Below are positions 1 through 8,411 of a DNA stretch of 57,970 nucleotides, one piece after another. How positions within the stretch are numbered: position 1 is the stretch's first letter; every line of letters starts with the position of its first letter. The position numbers were made by a program, and so were the translations under genes. The stretch comes from B3-G11 sp036985855 (lineage in GTDB: Bacteria; Actinomycetota; Acidimicrobiia; Spongiisociales; UBA5794). The notes beneath the pieces were generated by a model. That model did not search any database, was not told the origin of the DNA, and saw only the letters and a list, made by a program, of their open reading frames with translations. The stretch spans positions 1 to 57,970 of the forward strand of contig BTQL01000008.1 in NCBI GenBank assembly GCA_036985855.1. Direction: 5' to 3'.

Positions 1-1
1 T

Positions 2-391
2 CCGCGATGTCTCACCGGTATGCCCGTCCTGGGAACATGTGCAGGGATGATCTTTCTATCGACTTCGACTGCTGTCGGAGACCAGCCCCAACTCGGTGTG
101 CTCGATGCGAGGGTACGAAGAAACGCCTTCGGCAGGCAGGTCGACTCGTTCGAGGCCGATCTGGTTGTCAAGGGGCTTGACGATCCGATGCACGCGGTGT
201 TCATCAGGGCACCCTGGATGGAGAAGATCGGCGCCGACGTCGAGGTGCTTGCATCCGTCACGGACGAGACCGGCGACACGCATCCTGTCCTGGTGCAGCA
301 GGGTCGTATCCTCGCGACTTCGTTCCATCCTGAACTCACGTCGGACCCCCGTCTGCACGAGATGCTCGTTGCGCTCATAGAAGAGGCATGA
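2..391 (+). CDS. pdxT: Pyridoxal 5'-phosphate synthase glutaminase subunit PdxT (5' end missing)
   Basis: The glutaminase half of the PdxS/PdxT PLP synthase releases ammonia from glutamine for PdxS in the cytoplasm. The reading frame is open from base 2 with no start inside the window, so the N-terminal third lies upstream. The visible part begins just before the nucleophile motif GTCAGM (Cys codon at 38-40) and ends with the His-x-Glu pair of the triad in SFHPELT, about 20 residues from the stop. This order and spacing fit class I glutaminases of the PdxT/SNO family. The gene is followed after 9 bases by yebC, a common actinobacterial order (pdxS-pdxT-yebC-ruvC). The internal ATG at 20 is not the start, because it would remove the oxyanion part of the domain. 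Confidence 0.93.
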   Translation, partial: PRCLTGMPVLGTCAGMIFLSTSTAVGDQPQLGVLDARVRRNAFGRQVDSFEADLVVKGLDDPMHAVFIRAPWMEKIGADVEVLASVTDETGDTHPVLVQQGRILATSFHPELTSDPRLHEMLVALIEEA

Positions 392-400
392 GGAGGCACG

Positions 401-1138
401 ATGTCAGGACATTCGAAATGGGCGAACATCAAACACCGCAAGGGTCGTCAGGACGCAAAGCGGGGCAAGCTCTTCGCCAAGCTCATCAAGGGAATCGAGT
501 CGGCGGCTCGCACCGGTGGACCGGACATCGATTCGAACCCAACGCTTGCGACCGCGATCCAGAAGGCAAAGGACAACTCGGTTCCCAAGGACAACATCGA
601 CAGGGCTGTTGCGCGAGGTGCCGGGGACGTTGACGGCGTCGACTACATCGAGGCCTTCTACGAGGGATATGCGCCGGGCGGTGTCGCGCTGTACGTCCAG
701 ATCTTGACGGACAACCGTAATCGTGCTGCATCAGATGTCCGGTCCGTGTTCTCGAAGAATGGGGGCAATCTCGGTGAGCCGGGATCGGTGGGGTATCTCT
801 TCGAGCAGAAAGGGTACATCCTTGCAACCGGAGACGAGGACACAGTCATGCTGGCCGCCCTCGAGGGTGGAGCTGAGGACATCACATCTGACGGCGATCA
901 ATGGGAAGTCGTGTCCGCGCCGAGCGACCTCCAGCTTGTTCGAGCCGAACTCGAGGCAGCCGGTATCCAGATCGACTCGAGCGATGTCACGTACTTGCCC
1001 TCCACCTCGGTCGCTGTCGACGAGTCATCTGCTCCCAGGGTGCTTCGTCTGGTCGATGCACTCGAAGACCTCGACGATGTACAGGCTGTCTATGCCAATT
1101 TCGACATACCGGATGACGTTCTCGCCGCACTCGAATAG
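401..1138 (+). CDS. yebC: YebC/TACO1 family protein
   Basis: The 245-residue protein begins MSGHSKWANIKHRK and continues with the KxxLFAKL segment, the hallmark N-terminus of the YebC/PmpR/TACO1 family; full length matches the family (about 240-250). Family members were long annotated as transcriptional regulators and more recently as ribosome-associated factors that help translate difficult (proline-rich) stretches. Acidic middle and C-terminal domains are visible (for example FDIPDDVLAAL at the end). The ATG at 401 has a GGAGG Shine-Dalgarno (SD) 6 bases upstream, formed partly by the end of pdxT. It lies directly before ruvC, its usual neighbour, but ruvC has its own promoter. Confidence 0.95.
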   Translation: MSGHSKWANIKHRKGRQDAKRGKLFAKLIKGIESAARTGGPDIDSNPTLATAIQKAKDNSVPKDNIDRAVARGAGDVDGVDYIEAFYEGYAPGGVALYVQILTDNRNRAASDVRSVFSKNGGNLGEPGSVGYLFEQKGYILATGDEDTVMLAALEGGAEDITSDGDQWEVVSAPSDLQLVRAELEAAGIQIDSSDVTYLPSTSVAVDESSAPRVLRLVDALEDLDDVQAVYANFDIPDDVLAALE

Positions 1139-1180
1139 TCGGTGGTCCACAGGGTACTTTCATACGGGGTCGGGCTCAGC

Positions 1181-1186
1181 TACCCT
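1181..1186 (+). promoter_or_regulatory. Predicted -10 element of the ruvCAB promoter (leaderless)
   Basis: TACCCT lies 8 bases before the ruvC ATG, so transcription would begin at or within a few bases of the start codon. No clear -35 is visible. It fits the TANNNT-to-ATG pattern seen at many other operon heads in this window. Confidence 0.5.
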
Positions 1187-1202
1187 ACGAACATATGTTC
1201 GT
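1187..1202 (+). promoter_or_regulatory. Predicted LexA (SOS) box over the ruvC start
   Basis: ACGAACAT/ATGTTCGT is a perfect 16-base palindrome containing CGAACATATGTTCG. This matches the known SOS-box consensus of Gram-positive bacteria and mycobacteria (GAAC-N4-GTTC with flanking C and G). It covers the ruvC ATG (1195-1197) and the expected transcription start, so a bound repressor would block initiation. ruvCAB is a classic SOS operon. The palindrome is seen directly; LexA binding is inferred. Confidence 0.8.
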
Positions 1203-1689
1203 TCTTGGGATTGACCCGGGCCTCACGCGCACCGGATACGGAATCATCGAATCGAGAAGTGGCAAGGACCGGGCTGTTGTCGCCGGAGTCATTCGAACCG
1301 ACAGTGACCTCTCGGCTGCAGAACGACTCGTCGAACTTCGCCGCGACATCGAGTCAATCGTCGATGAATACGAATTCGATGCTGCCGCGATCGAACAGGT
1401 ATTCGTCAACCGAAACCGCAACACCGCCATGGCCGTGGCGAGAGCTTCCGGTGTGATCATGGAGGTCATCGCGCGACGAGGCATCCCGATCGCCGAGTAC
1501 ACCCCGTCCCAGGTGAAGATGGCGGTCACCGGATCGGGGTCTGCAGACAAGCAGCAGGTGAGCGCCGTGGTGTCGATGCGACTCGGCCTCGAAGACGTAG
1601 GCGGGCCTGCCGACGTCGCGGATGCTCTCGGCATAGCGATGTGCCACGCCCAACATCATCAGATCTCCACTGTGCGGGCACCATCATGA
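1195..1689 (+). CDS. ruvC: Holliday junction resolvase RuvC
   Basis: RuvC is the dimeric endonuclease that cuts Holliday junctions brought to it by RuvAB. The 164-residue protein has the RNase H-like fold signature: LGIDPG at the N-terminus with Asp7, Glu67 in AIEQVF, and Asp140 and Asp143 in DVADALGIA, the four acidic residues that bind the catalytic metal ions. The ATG sits inside a palindromic SOS-like box and has no SD, consistent with a leaderless mRNA. The stop overlaps the ruvA start (ATGA), so the three ruv genes should be made as one SOS-controlled unit. Confidence 0.96.
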   Translation: MFVLGIDPGLTRTGYGIIESRSGKDRAVVAGVIRTDSDLSAAERLVELRRDIESIVDEYEFDAAAIEQVFVNRNRNTAMAVARASGVIMEVIARRGIPIAEYTPSQVKMAVTGSGSADKQQVSAVVSMRLGLEDVGGPADVADALGIAMCHAQHHQISTVRAPS

Positions 1690-2261
1690 TCGGAAGATTG
1701 CGAGGAGTCATCGTCGATCGCGGCCACGAGACCGTCGTCCTCGAGGTAGCAGGTGTCGGCTATCTGGTAGCGGTCACCCCCCGAACCCTGAGCGATCTGC
1801 CTGGGGTCGGCGAGGAGGTTGTTCTCCATACCCATCTCCACGTGCGCGAGGATCAGCTTGCTTTGTTCGGATTCGACTCGTCCGGCGACAAAGAGCTCTT
1901 CGGGATGCTGCTCGGCGTGTCCGGAGTCGGGCCCAAGGTCGCGATGGCGATACTCGCAACGATGACGTACGAGCAGCTCAGTGTCGCTGTGGCTTCGGAT
2001 GACATCGTTGCACTCACCGCCGTGCCTGGTATCGGTAAACGAAGCGCACAGAAGCTGTTGCTCGAACTGAAACCCAAGATGGATGTTCTCGACGATGTGT
2101 CAACGGTGACCGGCCCGATGGGTCAGGTACGCCAAGCGCTCGAGGGGCTTGGTTACAGCGCAGACGAGATCAGGGGCACACTTGCAGACATGCCGAATGA
2201 TCTCTCGATCGAAGAGCTGGTGAAGCGCTCGCTGCAACAACTCGGCAAGGCCGGCGCCTGA
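1686..2261 (+). CDS. ruvA: Holliday junction DNA helicase subunit RuvA
   Basis: RuvA is the junction-binding tetramer that loads RuvB rings. The start is MIGRLRGV, the conserved RuvA N-terminus, at the ATG overlapping the ruvC stop by four bases; a longer frame opening at 1641 lies inside ruvC and was not used. The 191 residues show the OB-like domain (1-65), two helix-hairpin-helix segments (GVSGVGPKVAMAIL and AVPGIGKRSAQKLL) that hold junction DNA, and a C-terminal helical domain (QALEGLGYS) that contacts RuvB. Length is normal for the family. Confidence 0.96.
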   Translation: MIGRLRGVIVDRGHETVVLEVAGVGYLVAVTPRTLSDLPGVGEEVVLHTHLHVREDQLALFGFDSSGDKELFGMLLGVSGVGPKVAMAILATMTYEQLSVAVASDDIVALTAVPGIGKRSAQKLLLELKPKMDVLDDVSTVTGPMGQVRQALEGLGYSADEIRGTLADMPNDLSIEELVKRSLQQLGKAGA

Positions 2262-3295
2262 TGCGGGAGGAAGGTCTGCTCGCTACAGCAACGACGCCCG
2301 AAGAGATCGAGCTCGAAGTCGGGCTGCGACCGAGGCGTCTTGACGAATTCGTCGGACAGGAGGCACTCAAGGAGCGTCTTTCGATACTCATCGAGGCAGC
2401 GACGGCTCGCAGCGAGTCGGTTGACCACCTCCTGTTCTCAGGTCCCCCAGGACTTGGAAAGACAAGTTTGGCTGCGATCGTCGCCAACGAAATGGGCGCC
2501 TCATTCCGTTCGACTTCCGGACCCGCACTCGACAGGCCGGGCGACCTCGCAGCGGTGATCACGAACCTCGAACACGGAGACGTCCTGTTCATCGATGAGA
2601 TACACAGACTTCCCCGTCAGGTCGAGGAGATCATGTATCCAGCGATGGAGGATGGCCAGCTCGACATCGTCGTCGGTAAGGGCCCTGCTGCCAGGTCGAT
2701 CAAGATCGACCTGCCCGCATTCACGCTCGTGGGGGCAACCACAAGAGTCGGTCGTGTCGCACCGCCGTTGCGCGATCGTTTCGGCTACATCGCCAGGCTC
2801 GACTACTACGGGGCAGAGGATCTCGCCGCGATAGTCGCCCGCTCGGCGCGTCTTCTCGATACGCCCACGTCTCGGGATGGCTGTGAAGTGATCGCACGAC
2901 GATCGCGTGGAACTCCGCGAATCGCCAACCGGCTCCTGAGAAGGGTGAGGGACTACGCATCCGTGCGAGCTCAAGGGCAGGTAGATGCCGAGACCGCCGA
3001 TACAGCCCTCGAAGTGTTCGAGGTCGATCGGGCAGGACTCGACAAGGTCGACAGGGCGATTCTCCATGCGATCATCGAGAAATTCGACGGCGGTCCTGTT
3101 GGTCTTTCGACGCTGTCGATCGCCGTGGGAGAGGATCCAGAGACCGTCGAAGACGCCTACGAGCCTTTCCTGATTCTCGAGGGGCTCATCCAACGAACGC
3201 CAAGAGGTCGTATCGCGACGCGGAGGGCTTTCACGCATCTCGGCATCGAACCTCCAACGGGTGCTGGTCAGGGACAACTGCTATCGCCGCCGTAG
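2261..3295 (+). CDS. ruvB: Holliday junction branch migration ATPase RuvB
   Basis: RuvB is the AAA+ motor of the RuvABC resolvasome. In 344 residues it has the VGQ entry motif, Walker A GPPGLGKT (about 61-68), Walker B with IDEIH (111-115), sensor 1 GATTR, and a C-terminal winged helix ending near RTPRGR, all in family order. It overlaps ruvA by one base (TGATG). Its own stop codon TAG (3293-3295) is also the start of the TAGCCT hexamer predicted as the -10 of queA. Confidence 0.97.
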   Translation: MREEGLLATATTPEEIELEVGLRPRRLDEFVGQEALKERLSILIEAATARSESVDHLLFSGPPGLGKTSLAAIVANEMGASFRSTSGPALDRPGDLAAVITNLEHGDVLFIDEIHRLPRQVEEIMYPAMEDGQLDIVVGKGPAARSIKIDLPAFTLVGATTRVGRVAPPLRDRFGYIARLDYYGAEDLAAIVARSARLLDTPTSRDGCEVIARRSRGTPRIANRLLRRVRDYASVRAQGQVDAETADTALEVFEVDRAGLDKVDRAILHAIIEKFDGGPVGLSTLSIAVGEDPETVEDAYEPFLILEGLIQRTPRGRIATRRAFTHLGIEPPTGAGQGQLLSPP

Positions 3296-3298
3296 CCT
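3293..3298 (+). promoter_or_regulatory. Predicted -10 element for queA-tgt (leaderless)
   Basis: TAGCCT followed by 7 bases and the queA ATG. The first three bases are the ruvB stop codon. No SD is present before queA, which fits a leaderless transcript. Confidence 0.5.
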
Positions 3299-3305
3299 GT
3301 CGACC

Positions 3306-4319
3306 ATGCTCATCGACAACTTCGACTACGCACTCCCTGCGGACGCGATTGCGCAATCAGCGATTGAGCCCCGTCATGACGCCCGCGTACTCATCGCATC
3401 GGACCTCTCAGAGTTGGTTTTCCGCGAGATCGCATCGCTGTTCGAACCTGGAGATCTGCTCGTGGTCAACCGAACCAGAGTGCGCGCAGCGAGACTCATC
3501 GGACACCGAGTGCCTTCGGGGGGAGCGGTCGAGCTCCTGGTCACCAAACGAATCGATCCACATCGTTGGCAGGCACTCGTTCGACCGGCGAAGCGGCTCA
3601 GATCCGGTTCGATCATCCGCTGCGAAGGGATACAGGCTGCGTTGATCACCGACCCCGTTGGGGGTGTCGCCACGGTGACACTGACAGCTGATGGGGACAT
3701 CGAGGACGCCATCGAACAGACAGGCGAGGTGCCTCTCCCTCCATACTTCCACGGCTCCCTCAGCTCCCCGGAGCGCTACCAGACACTGTTCGCCACGGTC
3801 CTGGGCTCATCCGCAGCACCAACAGCAGCCCTTCACTTCACAGAGCAGGTCGTTTCTTCCCTGCGAGCGAATGATGTCGAGATCAGCGAAGTCGAGCTGG
3901 AAGTGGGTCTCGATACGTTCAGACCGATGGAAGACGGACCTGTCGAGGATCACCGAATCCACAGCGAGCGTGTCGTCGTCGATGCTGAGGCTGTCTCTGC
4001 CATAGAACGTGCGAGGGCTGCGGGAGGAAAGATCATCGCCGTAGGGACGACCGTCGTGCGCGCACTTGAAAGCGCGGCACAAGGGAATGGACACATCGGA
4101 AAATACAGCGGGGAGACAGATCTCTTCATCACGCCGGGCTACCGTTTCACCGTGGTCGACGCGCTCCTGACCAATTTCCATGCTCCGCGAACCACGCTCA
4201 TCGTGATGATCGCAGCCATCGTGGGCGATGGGTGGCGCGAGGTGTACCGGCACGCGGTCGAATCGGGTTTCAGGTTTCTGTCATTCGGCGACGCCATGTA
4301 CATCGAGGTCCCGAGATGA
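3306..4319 (+). CDS. queA: S-adenosylmethionine:tRNA ribosyltransferase-isomerase QueA
   Basis: QueA transfers and isomerises the ribosyl group of SAM onto 7-aminomethyl-7-deazaguanine in tRNA, making epoxyqueuosine. The start MLIDNFDYALP is the family N-terminus; the upstream in-frame start at 3261 would lie inside ruvB. The 337 residues include the conserved DARVL segment, the LVVNRTRV motif, GEVPLPPY, and the C-terminal TNFHAPRTTL and FLSFGDAM blocks. The stop overlaps the tgt ATG (ATGA), pairing the two queuosine steps in one operon. Confidence 0.95.
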   Translation: MLIDNFDYALPADAIAQSAIEPRHDARVLIASDLSELVFREIASLFEPGDLLVVNRTRVRAARLIGHRVPSGGAVELLVTKRIDPHRWQALVRPAKRLRSGSIIRCEGIQAALITDPVGGVATVTLTADGDIEDAIEQTGEVPLPPYFHGSLSSPERYQTLFATVLGSSAAPTAALHFTEQVVSSLRANDVEISEVELEVGLDTFRPMEDGPVEDHRIHSERVVVDAEAVSAIERARAAGGKIIAVGTTVVRALESAAQGNGHIGKYSGETDLFITPGYRFTVVDALLTNFHAPRTTLIVMIAAIVGDGWREVYRHAVESGFRFLSFGDAMYIEVPR

Positions 4320-5425
4320 CCGCACCTGTCTCCTGGTCGGAGAAGGCAACCGACGGCGATGCCAGAGCCGGGGTGATGGTGACACCCCACGGCGATGTCG
4401 AAACGCCGAACTTCATGGCGGTAGGGACGAGGGCGACAGTCAAGACACTCGACACAGAGGACCTCGACCAAATCGGGGCGCAGATCGTCCTCGCAAACAC
4501 GTACCACCTCATGCTGCGCCCTGGCGAAGATGTCGTCTCCGATCTCGGTGGGCTGCACGGGTTCATGGCCTGGGAGCGACCGATTCTCACGGACTCGGGC
4601 GGCTACCAGGTCCTGTCGCTCGAGCCGAAAATCACAGAAGAAGAGCTCGTCTTCAGATCGAGCTACGACGGTTCCGAAGTGAGACTGAGCCCTGAGCGAT
4701 CGATTGAGGTGCAAGAGGCGCTCGGATCCGATATCGCAATGGTCCTCGACGTGCCGGTGAATCTCCCTGCGACCAGACCAGCAACCGAAGAGGCAATGAA
4801 ACGGACGCTCCGGTGGGCCGAGCGGTCGAGAGAAGCCAAACGGCGAAACGACCGCGCGCTCTTTGGGATCGTGCAAGGAGGATCAGAGCCAGACCTGCGC
4901 GCGTTATCGGCCTCAGAAACTGCGAACATCGGGTTTCCCGGGTTCGGTATCGGGGGTCTCGTGGTGGGTGAAAGCACTGCTGAACGTGCGATCGCAATCG
5001 ATTCGGTGGTCCCTGAGCTACCCGACAGCGCCGTGCGATATGTCATGGGCCTCGGGGACACGGAGGGGATTCTCGATGCGGTGAGTCGAGGAGCTGATCT
5101 CTTCGATTGTGTGCTTCCGACGCGAGTAGCGAGACATGGCAAGGCGCTCACGCGAGACGGTGATCTGTCGATGAGGCGAACAGAATGGACTCGCGACAAG
5201 ACACCGATTGAGCGCGACTGTCCCTGCATCGCGTGTCGGCGGTACGGCCGCGGGTATATCAGACATCTCGTCGGGACCGGGGAGTTGCTCGCCCACCGTC
5301 TTCTGACACTCCACAACCTGTCGTATACCTACCGACTCATGGCAGATATTCGAGACCACATCGCCGAGGGGACCTTCGAGGCATTCAAGGACGACGTCAT
5401 CGGGCGTCGTCAAAGAAGGATTTAG
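4316..5425 (+). CDS. tgt: Queuine/preQ1 tRNA-guanine transglycosylase
   Basis: Tgt swaps guanine 34 of GUN-anticodon tRNAs for preQ1. The chosen start, MTAPVSWSEK, overlaps the queA stop; a longer in-frame extension lies within queA. The TIM-barrel catalytic acid motif LTDSGGYQV, the nucleophile region LFDCVLPTR, and the zinc site CPCxxC ... His near the C-terminus (RDCPCIACRRYG ... LLTLHN) are all present. At 369 residues the length is usual. The PTRVARHG segment differs slightly from the common PTRNARNG but keeps the catalytic Asp and Arg. Confidence 0.95.
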   Translation: MTAPVSWSEKATDGDARAGVMVTPHGDVETPNFMAVGTRATVKTLDTEDLDQIGAQIVLANTYHLMLRPGEDVVSDLGGLHGFMAWERPILTDSGGYQVLSLEPKITEEELVFRSSYDGSEVRLSPERSIEVQEALGSDIAMVLDVPVNLPATRPATEEAMKRTLRWAERSREAKRRNDRALFGIVQGGSEPDLRALSASETANIGFPGFGIGGLVVGESTAERAIAIDSVVPELPDSAVRYVMGLGDTEGILDAVSRGADLFDCVLPTRVARHGKALTRDGDLSMRRTEWTRDKTPIERDCPCIACRRYGRGYIRHLVGTGELLAHRLLTLHNLSYTYRLMADIRDHIAEGTFEAFKDDVIGRRQRRI

Positions 5426-5494
5426 ACAGACCGTCGGTTAGGATTTCGAGGTTCCTCATTCGGAGCAGCCAGATCCACAACGGAGGCGACGGCC

Positions 5495-5818
5495 TTGATC
5501 AACTTCAGTATGCACTCAGGATTCTTGATCGCTCAGGAGAACTCGAGCGGTGGCAATGCACTCGCGTTCCTGCTCCCGCTGCTGATCCTTGGTGGACTTT
5601 TCTATGTTCTCCTCATTCTTCCGCAGCGTCGCCGTCACAAGAAGATGGATCAGATGCGTTCCGGTATCGAGGTCGGTGACGAGGTGCGAACGATCGGAGG
5701 GATCATCGCCGTCGTCGTAGCCGAGAATGAAGACGAATTCACGATAGATGTCGGTGGTCAGAATCTGCGAATCGTCAAACGTGCCATTGCTGAGAAGCTT
5801 GGGGGCGATAAGGAGTGA
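5495..5818 (+). CDS. yajC: Preprotein translocase subunit YajC
   Basis: A 107-residue protein with a single membrane segment (about 23-42, rich in Leu) followed by PQRRRHKKMDQM, a basic stop-transfer and cytoplasmic domain with DEVRTIGGIIA, typical of YajC, the accessory partner of SecDF. The start is TTG at 5495, with GGAGG eight bases upstream; an ATG five codons later (5510) has no SD at a usable distance. The gene overlaps secD by four bases (GTGA). A possible -10 (TAGGAT, 5439-5444) precedes it with a leader of about 45 bases. Confidence 0.93.
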   Translation: MINFSMHSGFLIAQENSSGGNALAFLLPLLILGGLFYVLLILPQRRRHKKMDQMRSGIEVGDEVRTIGGIIAVVVAENEDEFTIDVGGQNLRIVKRAIAEKLGGDKE

Positions 5819-7356
5819 ACCGCAAGAAGGCCTGGATCACTCTTCTTGTCACCATCGCGCTCGCGTGGGGTTCCCTCGCAACAATGCTCGCTGTCGGATG
5901 GGTGCCGAAGCTCGGACTCGACCTCCAGGGTGGATTCGCCATCACGCTCGTGGCACCACAGGGCACTGATCCTGCAACGCTCGAGACTGCAGCGGACATC
6001 ATTCGGCGACGTGTCGAGAACCTTGGCGGTGTGCAAGAGCCAGAAGTGGCCGTCGTGGGTGATCGGGCGATCGTCGTTCAGCTTCCGGGTGTTGAGGACA
6101 GGGAGAGAGCGCTTGAGGCTGTCGGCACCACCGGCGAATTGTCATTCCGGCCGGTGCTTGGCGAATTCCGCATCTCGCCGGCCCTTGCCGACCCTGCCGC
6201 CACGAGTCCAGATGGCGATACGTCGACGGATCCCATACGGAAGCCGCTCAACGAGGTGGATCCTGAGACAGGTATCGCGATAGTCGACGACATTCTGAAA
6301 CGATCGTTTCTCGAGGACGCCGATGGACCCATCGTCTATGAAGTCGGCGGAATCCCCGTCGAGTTACAGAACGGTGACACCGTTGCATTCCCCACGGGCG
6401 CCGACATCACCGATGCCCGGGTCCAGTTCTCCTCGACAGGGTTGGGTGGCCAGTGGGTTGTGGTTCCCACCTTCACCGACGATGGTGGGGAGAAGTTCAG
6501 AGAATCAACGGCGTATCTCGCGAACTACTCGCCCGGTGACCCGAGACGGCAGCTCGCCATCGTCGTTGACGGCGTCGTGTCGTCCGCCCCGGCGGTTGCC
6601 AACGAGGTTTCGCCCACTGAGGGCCTTGACCCCAACGCCGTGATCATCACGGTCGGTCAGGGTGAGAATGCCGAACAGGACGCCGAGGATCTTGCGGCGA
6701 TACTGCGATACGGCGCACTACCGACGAACTTCGAACGCGAGCGCGTCGAGTCAGTGTCTGCGACGCTCGGTGCGGACAGCCTCAAGGCTGGTCTGTTCGC
6801 CGGCCTCGCCGGCCTGCTCCTTGTCGCCACCTACATGCTCTTCTATTACCGTTCACTCGGATTGATCTCGATCCTCGGACTGAGTGTCTTCGGGTCCTTC
6901 CTCGTCGGAACCATCATCCTTCTCGGGCAGACGCAAGGTACGACGCTCACTCTTGCGGGCGTGACCGGTGTCATCGTATCGATCGGAATCACGCTCGACT
7001 CCTACATCGTGTACTTCGAGCGCACGAAAGAGGAATACAGACAGGGGCGTGCGCTGCGGCCCTCGATCGCCCACGCGTTCAAAGGCGCGTACAGGACGAT
7101 CTTGACCGGCGACACGGTGACCTTCCTAGCGGCGATCCTCCTGTTCATGCTCGCCGTTGGTCAGGTGAAGGGATTTGCGCTGACGCTTGGTATCGCCACG
7201 GTCGTCGATGTCATCGTTGCGTACTTCTTCACTCAACCGGCTGCATATCTGATGGCGAGAGGACCCTTGGGCGAGGGCGGCACGTTCTCGATCAGAGGTG
7301 CAATGGGCAAAGGTGACCGGACGGAGATCGCTGAACGTGCCGAGGTGACATCGTGA
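5815..7356 (+). CDS. secD: Protein translocase subunit SecD
   Basis: SecD, with SecF, uses the proton gradient to pull exported proteins off the Sec channel on the outer side of the membrane. The 513-residue protein has an N-terminal membrane helix, the GLDLQGG motif of the first periplasmic-type domain, a long extracellular region with the ADIIRRRVENLG segment, and a C-terminal RND-type bundle of five helices containing GVTGVIVSIGITLDSYIV and ILTGDTVTFLAA. The GTG start overlaps the yajC stop and the stop overlaps the secF GTG. Confidence 0.96.
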   Translation: MNRKKAWITLLVTIALAWGSLATMLAVGWVPKLGLDLQGGFAITLVAPQGTDPATLETAADIIRRRVENLGGVQEPEVAVVGDRAIVVQLPGVEDRERALEAVGTTGELSFRPVLGEFRISPALADPAATSPDGDTSTDPIRKPLNEVDPETGIAIVDDILKRSFLEDADGPIVYEVGGIPVELQNGDTVAFPTGADITDARVQFSSTGLGGQWVVVPTFTDDGGEKFRESTAYLANYSPGDPRRQLAIVVDGVVSSAPAVANEVSPTEGLDPNAVIITVGQGENAEQDAEDLAAILRYGALPTNFERERVESVSATLGADSLKAGLFAGLAGLLLVATYMLFYYRSLGLISILGLSVFGSFLVGTIILLGQTQGTTLTLAGVTGVIVSIGITLDSYIVYFERTKEEYRQGRALRPSIAHAFKGAYRTILTGDTVTFLAAILLFMLAVGQVKGFALTLGIATVVDVIVAYFFTQPAAYLMARGPLGEGGTFSIRGAMGKGDRTEIAERAEVTS

Positions 7357-8402
7357 ACGTGCTTTCACGCATCTACCGCGGTGAGACGACCTTCGACTTC
7401 GTTGGCGTTTCCAAGCGCACAATGCTCTTCTCGGCAGCATTCGTTGTTGCTTCGATCGTGATCATGCTGGTGCGCCCCTTCAACCTCAGCATCGATTTCA
7501 CGGGCGGTGTGATCGTGAGCGTAGTGAACGATGCCAATGCGTCGGTCGAGGAGGTCAGGGCTGACCTTCGTGAGATCGGCTACGCGGACGCACGAGTCCA
7601 GCTCACGGGCGACGGATTCATCATCGTCCAAACCGAAGCGCTTCACCCCGATGAGATGGACGTACTTGTGGACATCGTCTCGGACGCTGCAGGAACCGAT
7701 GTGAACGAGGCCAACGTCTCGGCCGTGGGACCGACCTTCGGCGCAGAAGTGACACGAAAGGCGATAGAGGCGCTGGTTGTGTTCTTGATCGTCATCGCGC
7801 TGTTCATCACATGGAGATTCGAGTGGAAGATGGCTATTTCAGCGCTTGCCGCCCTATTCCACGATCTCATCATCACGGGTGGACTGTATGCGCTCACCGG
7901 TTTCCTCCTGACCCCATCGACGATCATCGCGGTTCTCACGATCCTCGGATACTCCCTCTATGACACCGTCGTCGTGTTCGAAAAGGTCAGGGAGAACGTT
8001 CATGAACTCCATGACAGGTCGACCTTCTCGAGCATCGTGAATCTGTCGATGAACCAGGTGCTGATGCGGTCGATCAACACATCCCTCACATCCCTCCTTC
8101 CGGTGGGTACGTTGCTGATGGTCGGCTTCCTCGCTCTCGGTGCCGAGACCCTCAAGGAATTCGCACTTGCGTTGTTCATCGGTATCGCCATCGGAACCTA
8201 CTCGTCCATTTTCATCGCAGCTCCGATCCTTGCTCGCTGGAAAGAAGGCGAACCTGCGTGGGAGCGTCAGACAAGACGTGCCGGCAAAGACGACGACGGC
8301 GCTACAGCAGTACCGGAACTCGACACGGCGCAGGTCACCGCGGTTCGCCCCTCTCAATCTGCCGTGCCGAGGCCTCCAAAGCAGAGGCGCAAGCGCCGGT
8401 AG
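7353..8402 (+). CDS. secF: Protein translocase subunit SecF
   Basis: Partner of SecD in the export motor. The 349 residues show one N-terminal helix, the SIDFTGG motif, a small extracellular domain with EVRADLREIGYADARVQ, then five membrane helices with the SecF signature ILGYSLYDTVVVFEKVREN. The C-terminal tail is long, charged and Pro-rich (from about 290), as in many actinobacterial SecF proteins. GTG start, four-base overlap with secD. Its TAG stop forms part of the predicted rel -10 hexamer. Confidence 0.96.
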   Translation: MNVLSRIYRGETTFDFVGVSKRTMLFSAAFVVASIVIMLVRPFNLSIDFTGGVIVSVVNDANASVEEVRADLREIGYADARVQLTGDGFIIVQTEALHPDEMDVLVDIVSDAAGTDVNEANVSAVGPTFGAEVTRKAIEALVVFLIVIALFITWRFEWKMAISALAALFHDLIITGGLYALTGFLLTPSTIIAVLTILGYSLYDTVVVFEKVRENVHELHDRSTFSSIVNLSMNQVLMRSINTSLTSLLPVGTLLMVGFLALGAETLKEFALALFIGIAIGTYSSIFIAAPILARWKEGEPAWERQTRRAGKDDDGATAVPELDTAQVTAVRPSQSAVPRPPKQRRKRR

Positions 8403-8405
8403 AAT
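8400..8405 (+). promoter_or_regulatory. Predicted -10 element for rel (leaderless)
   Basis: TAGAAT, six bases before the rel ATG; TAG is the secF stop codon. This is among the closest matches to TATAAT in the set, and no SD precedes rel. Confidence 0.55.
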
Positions 8406-8411
8406 CGCCAG

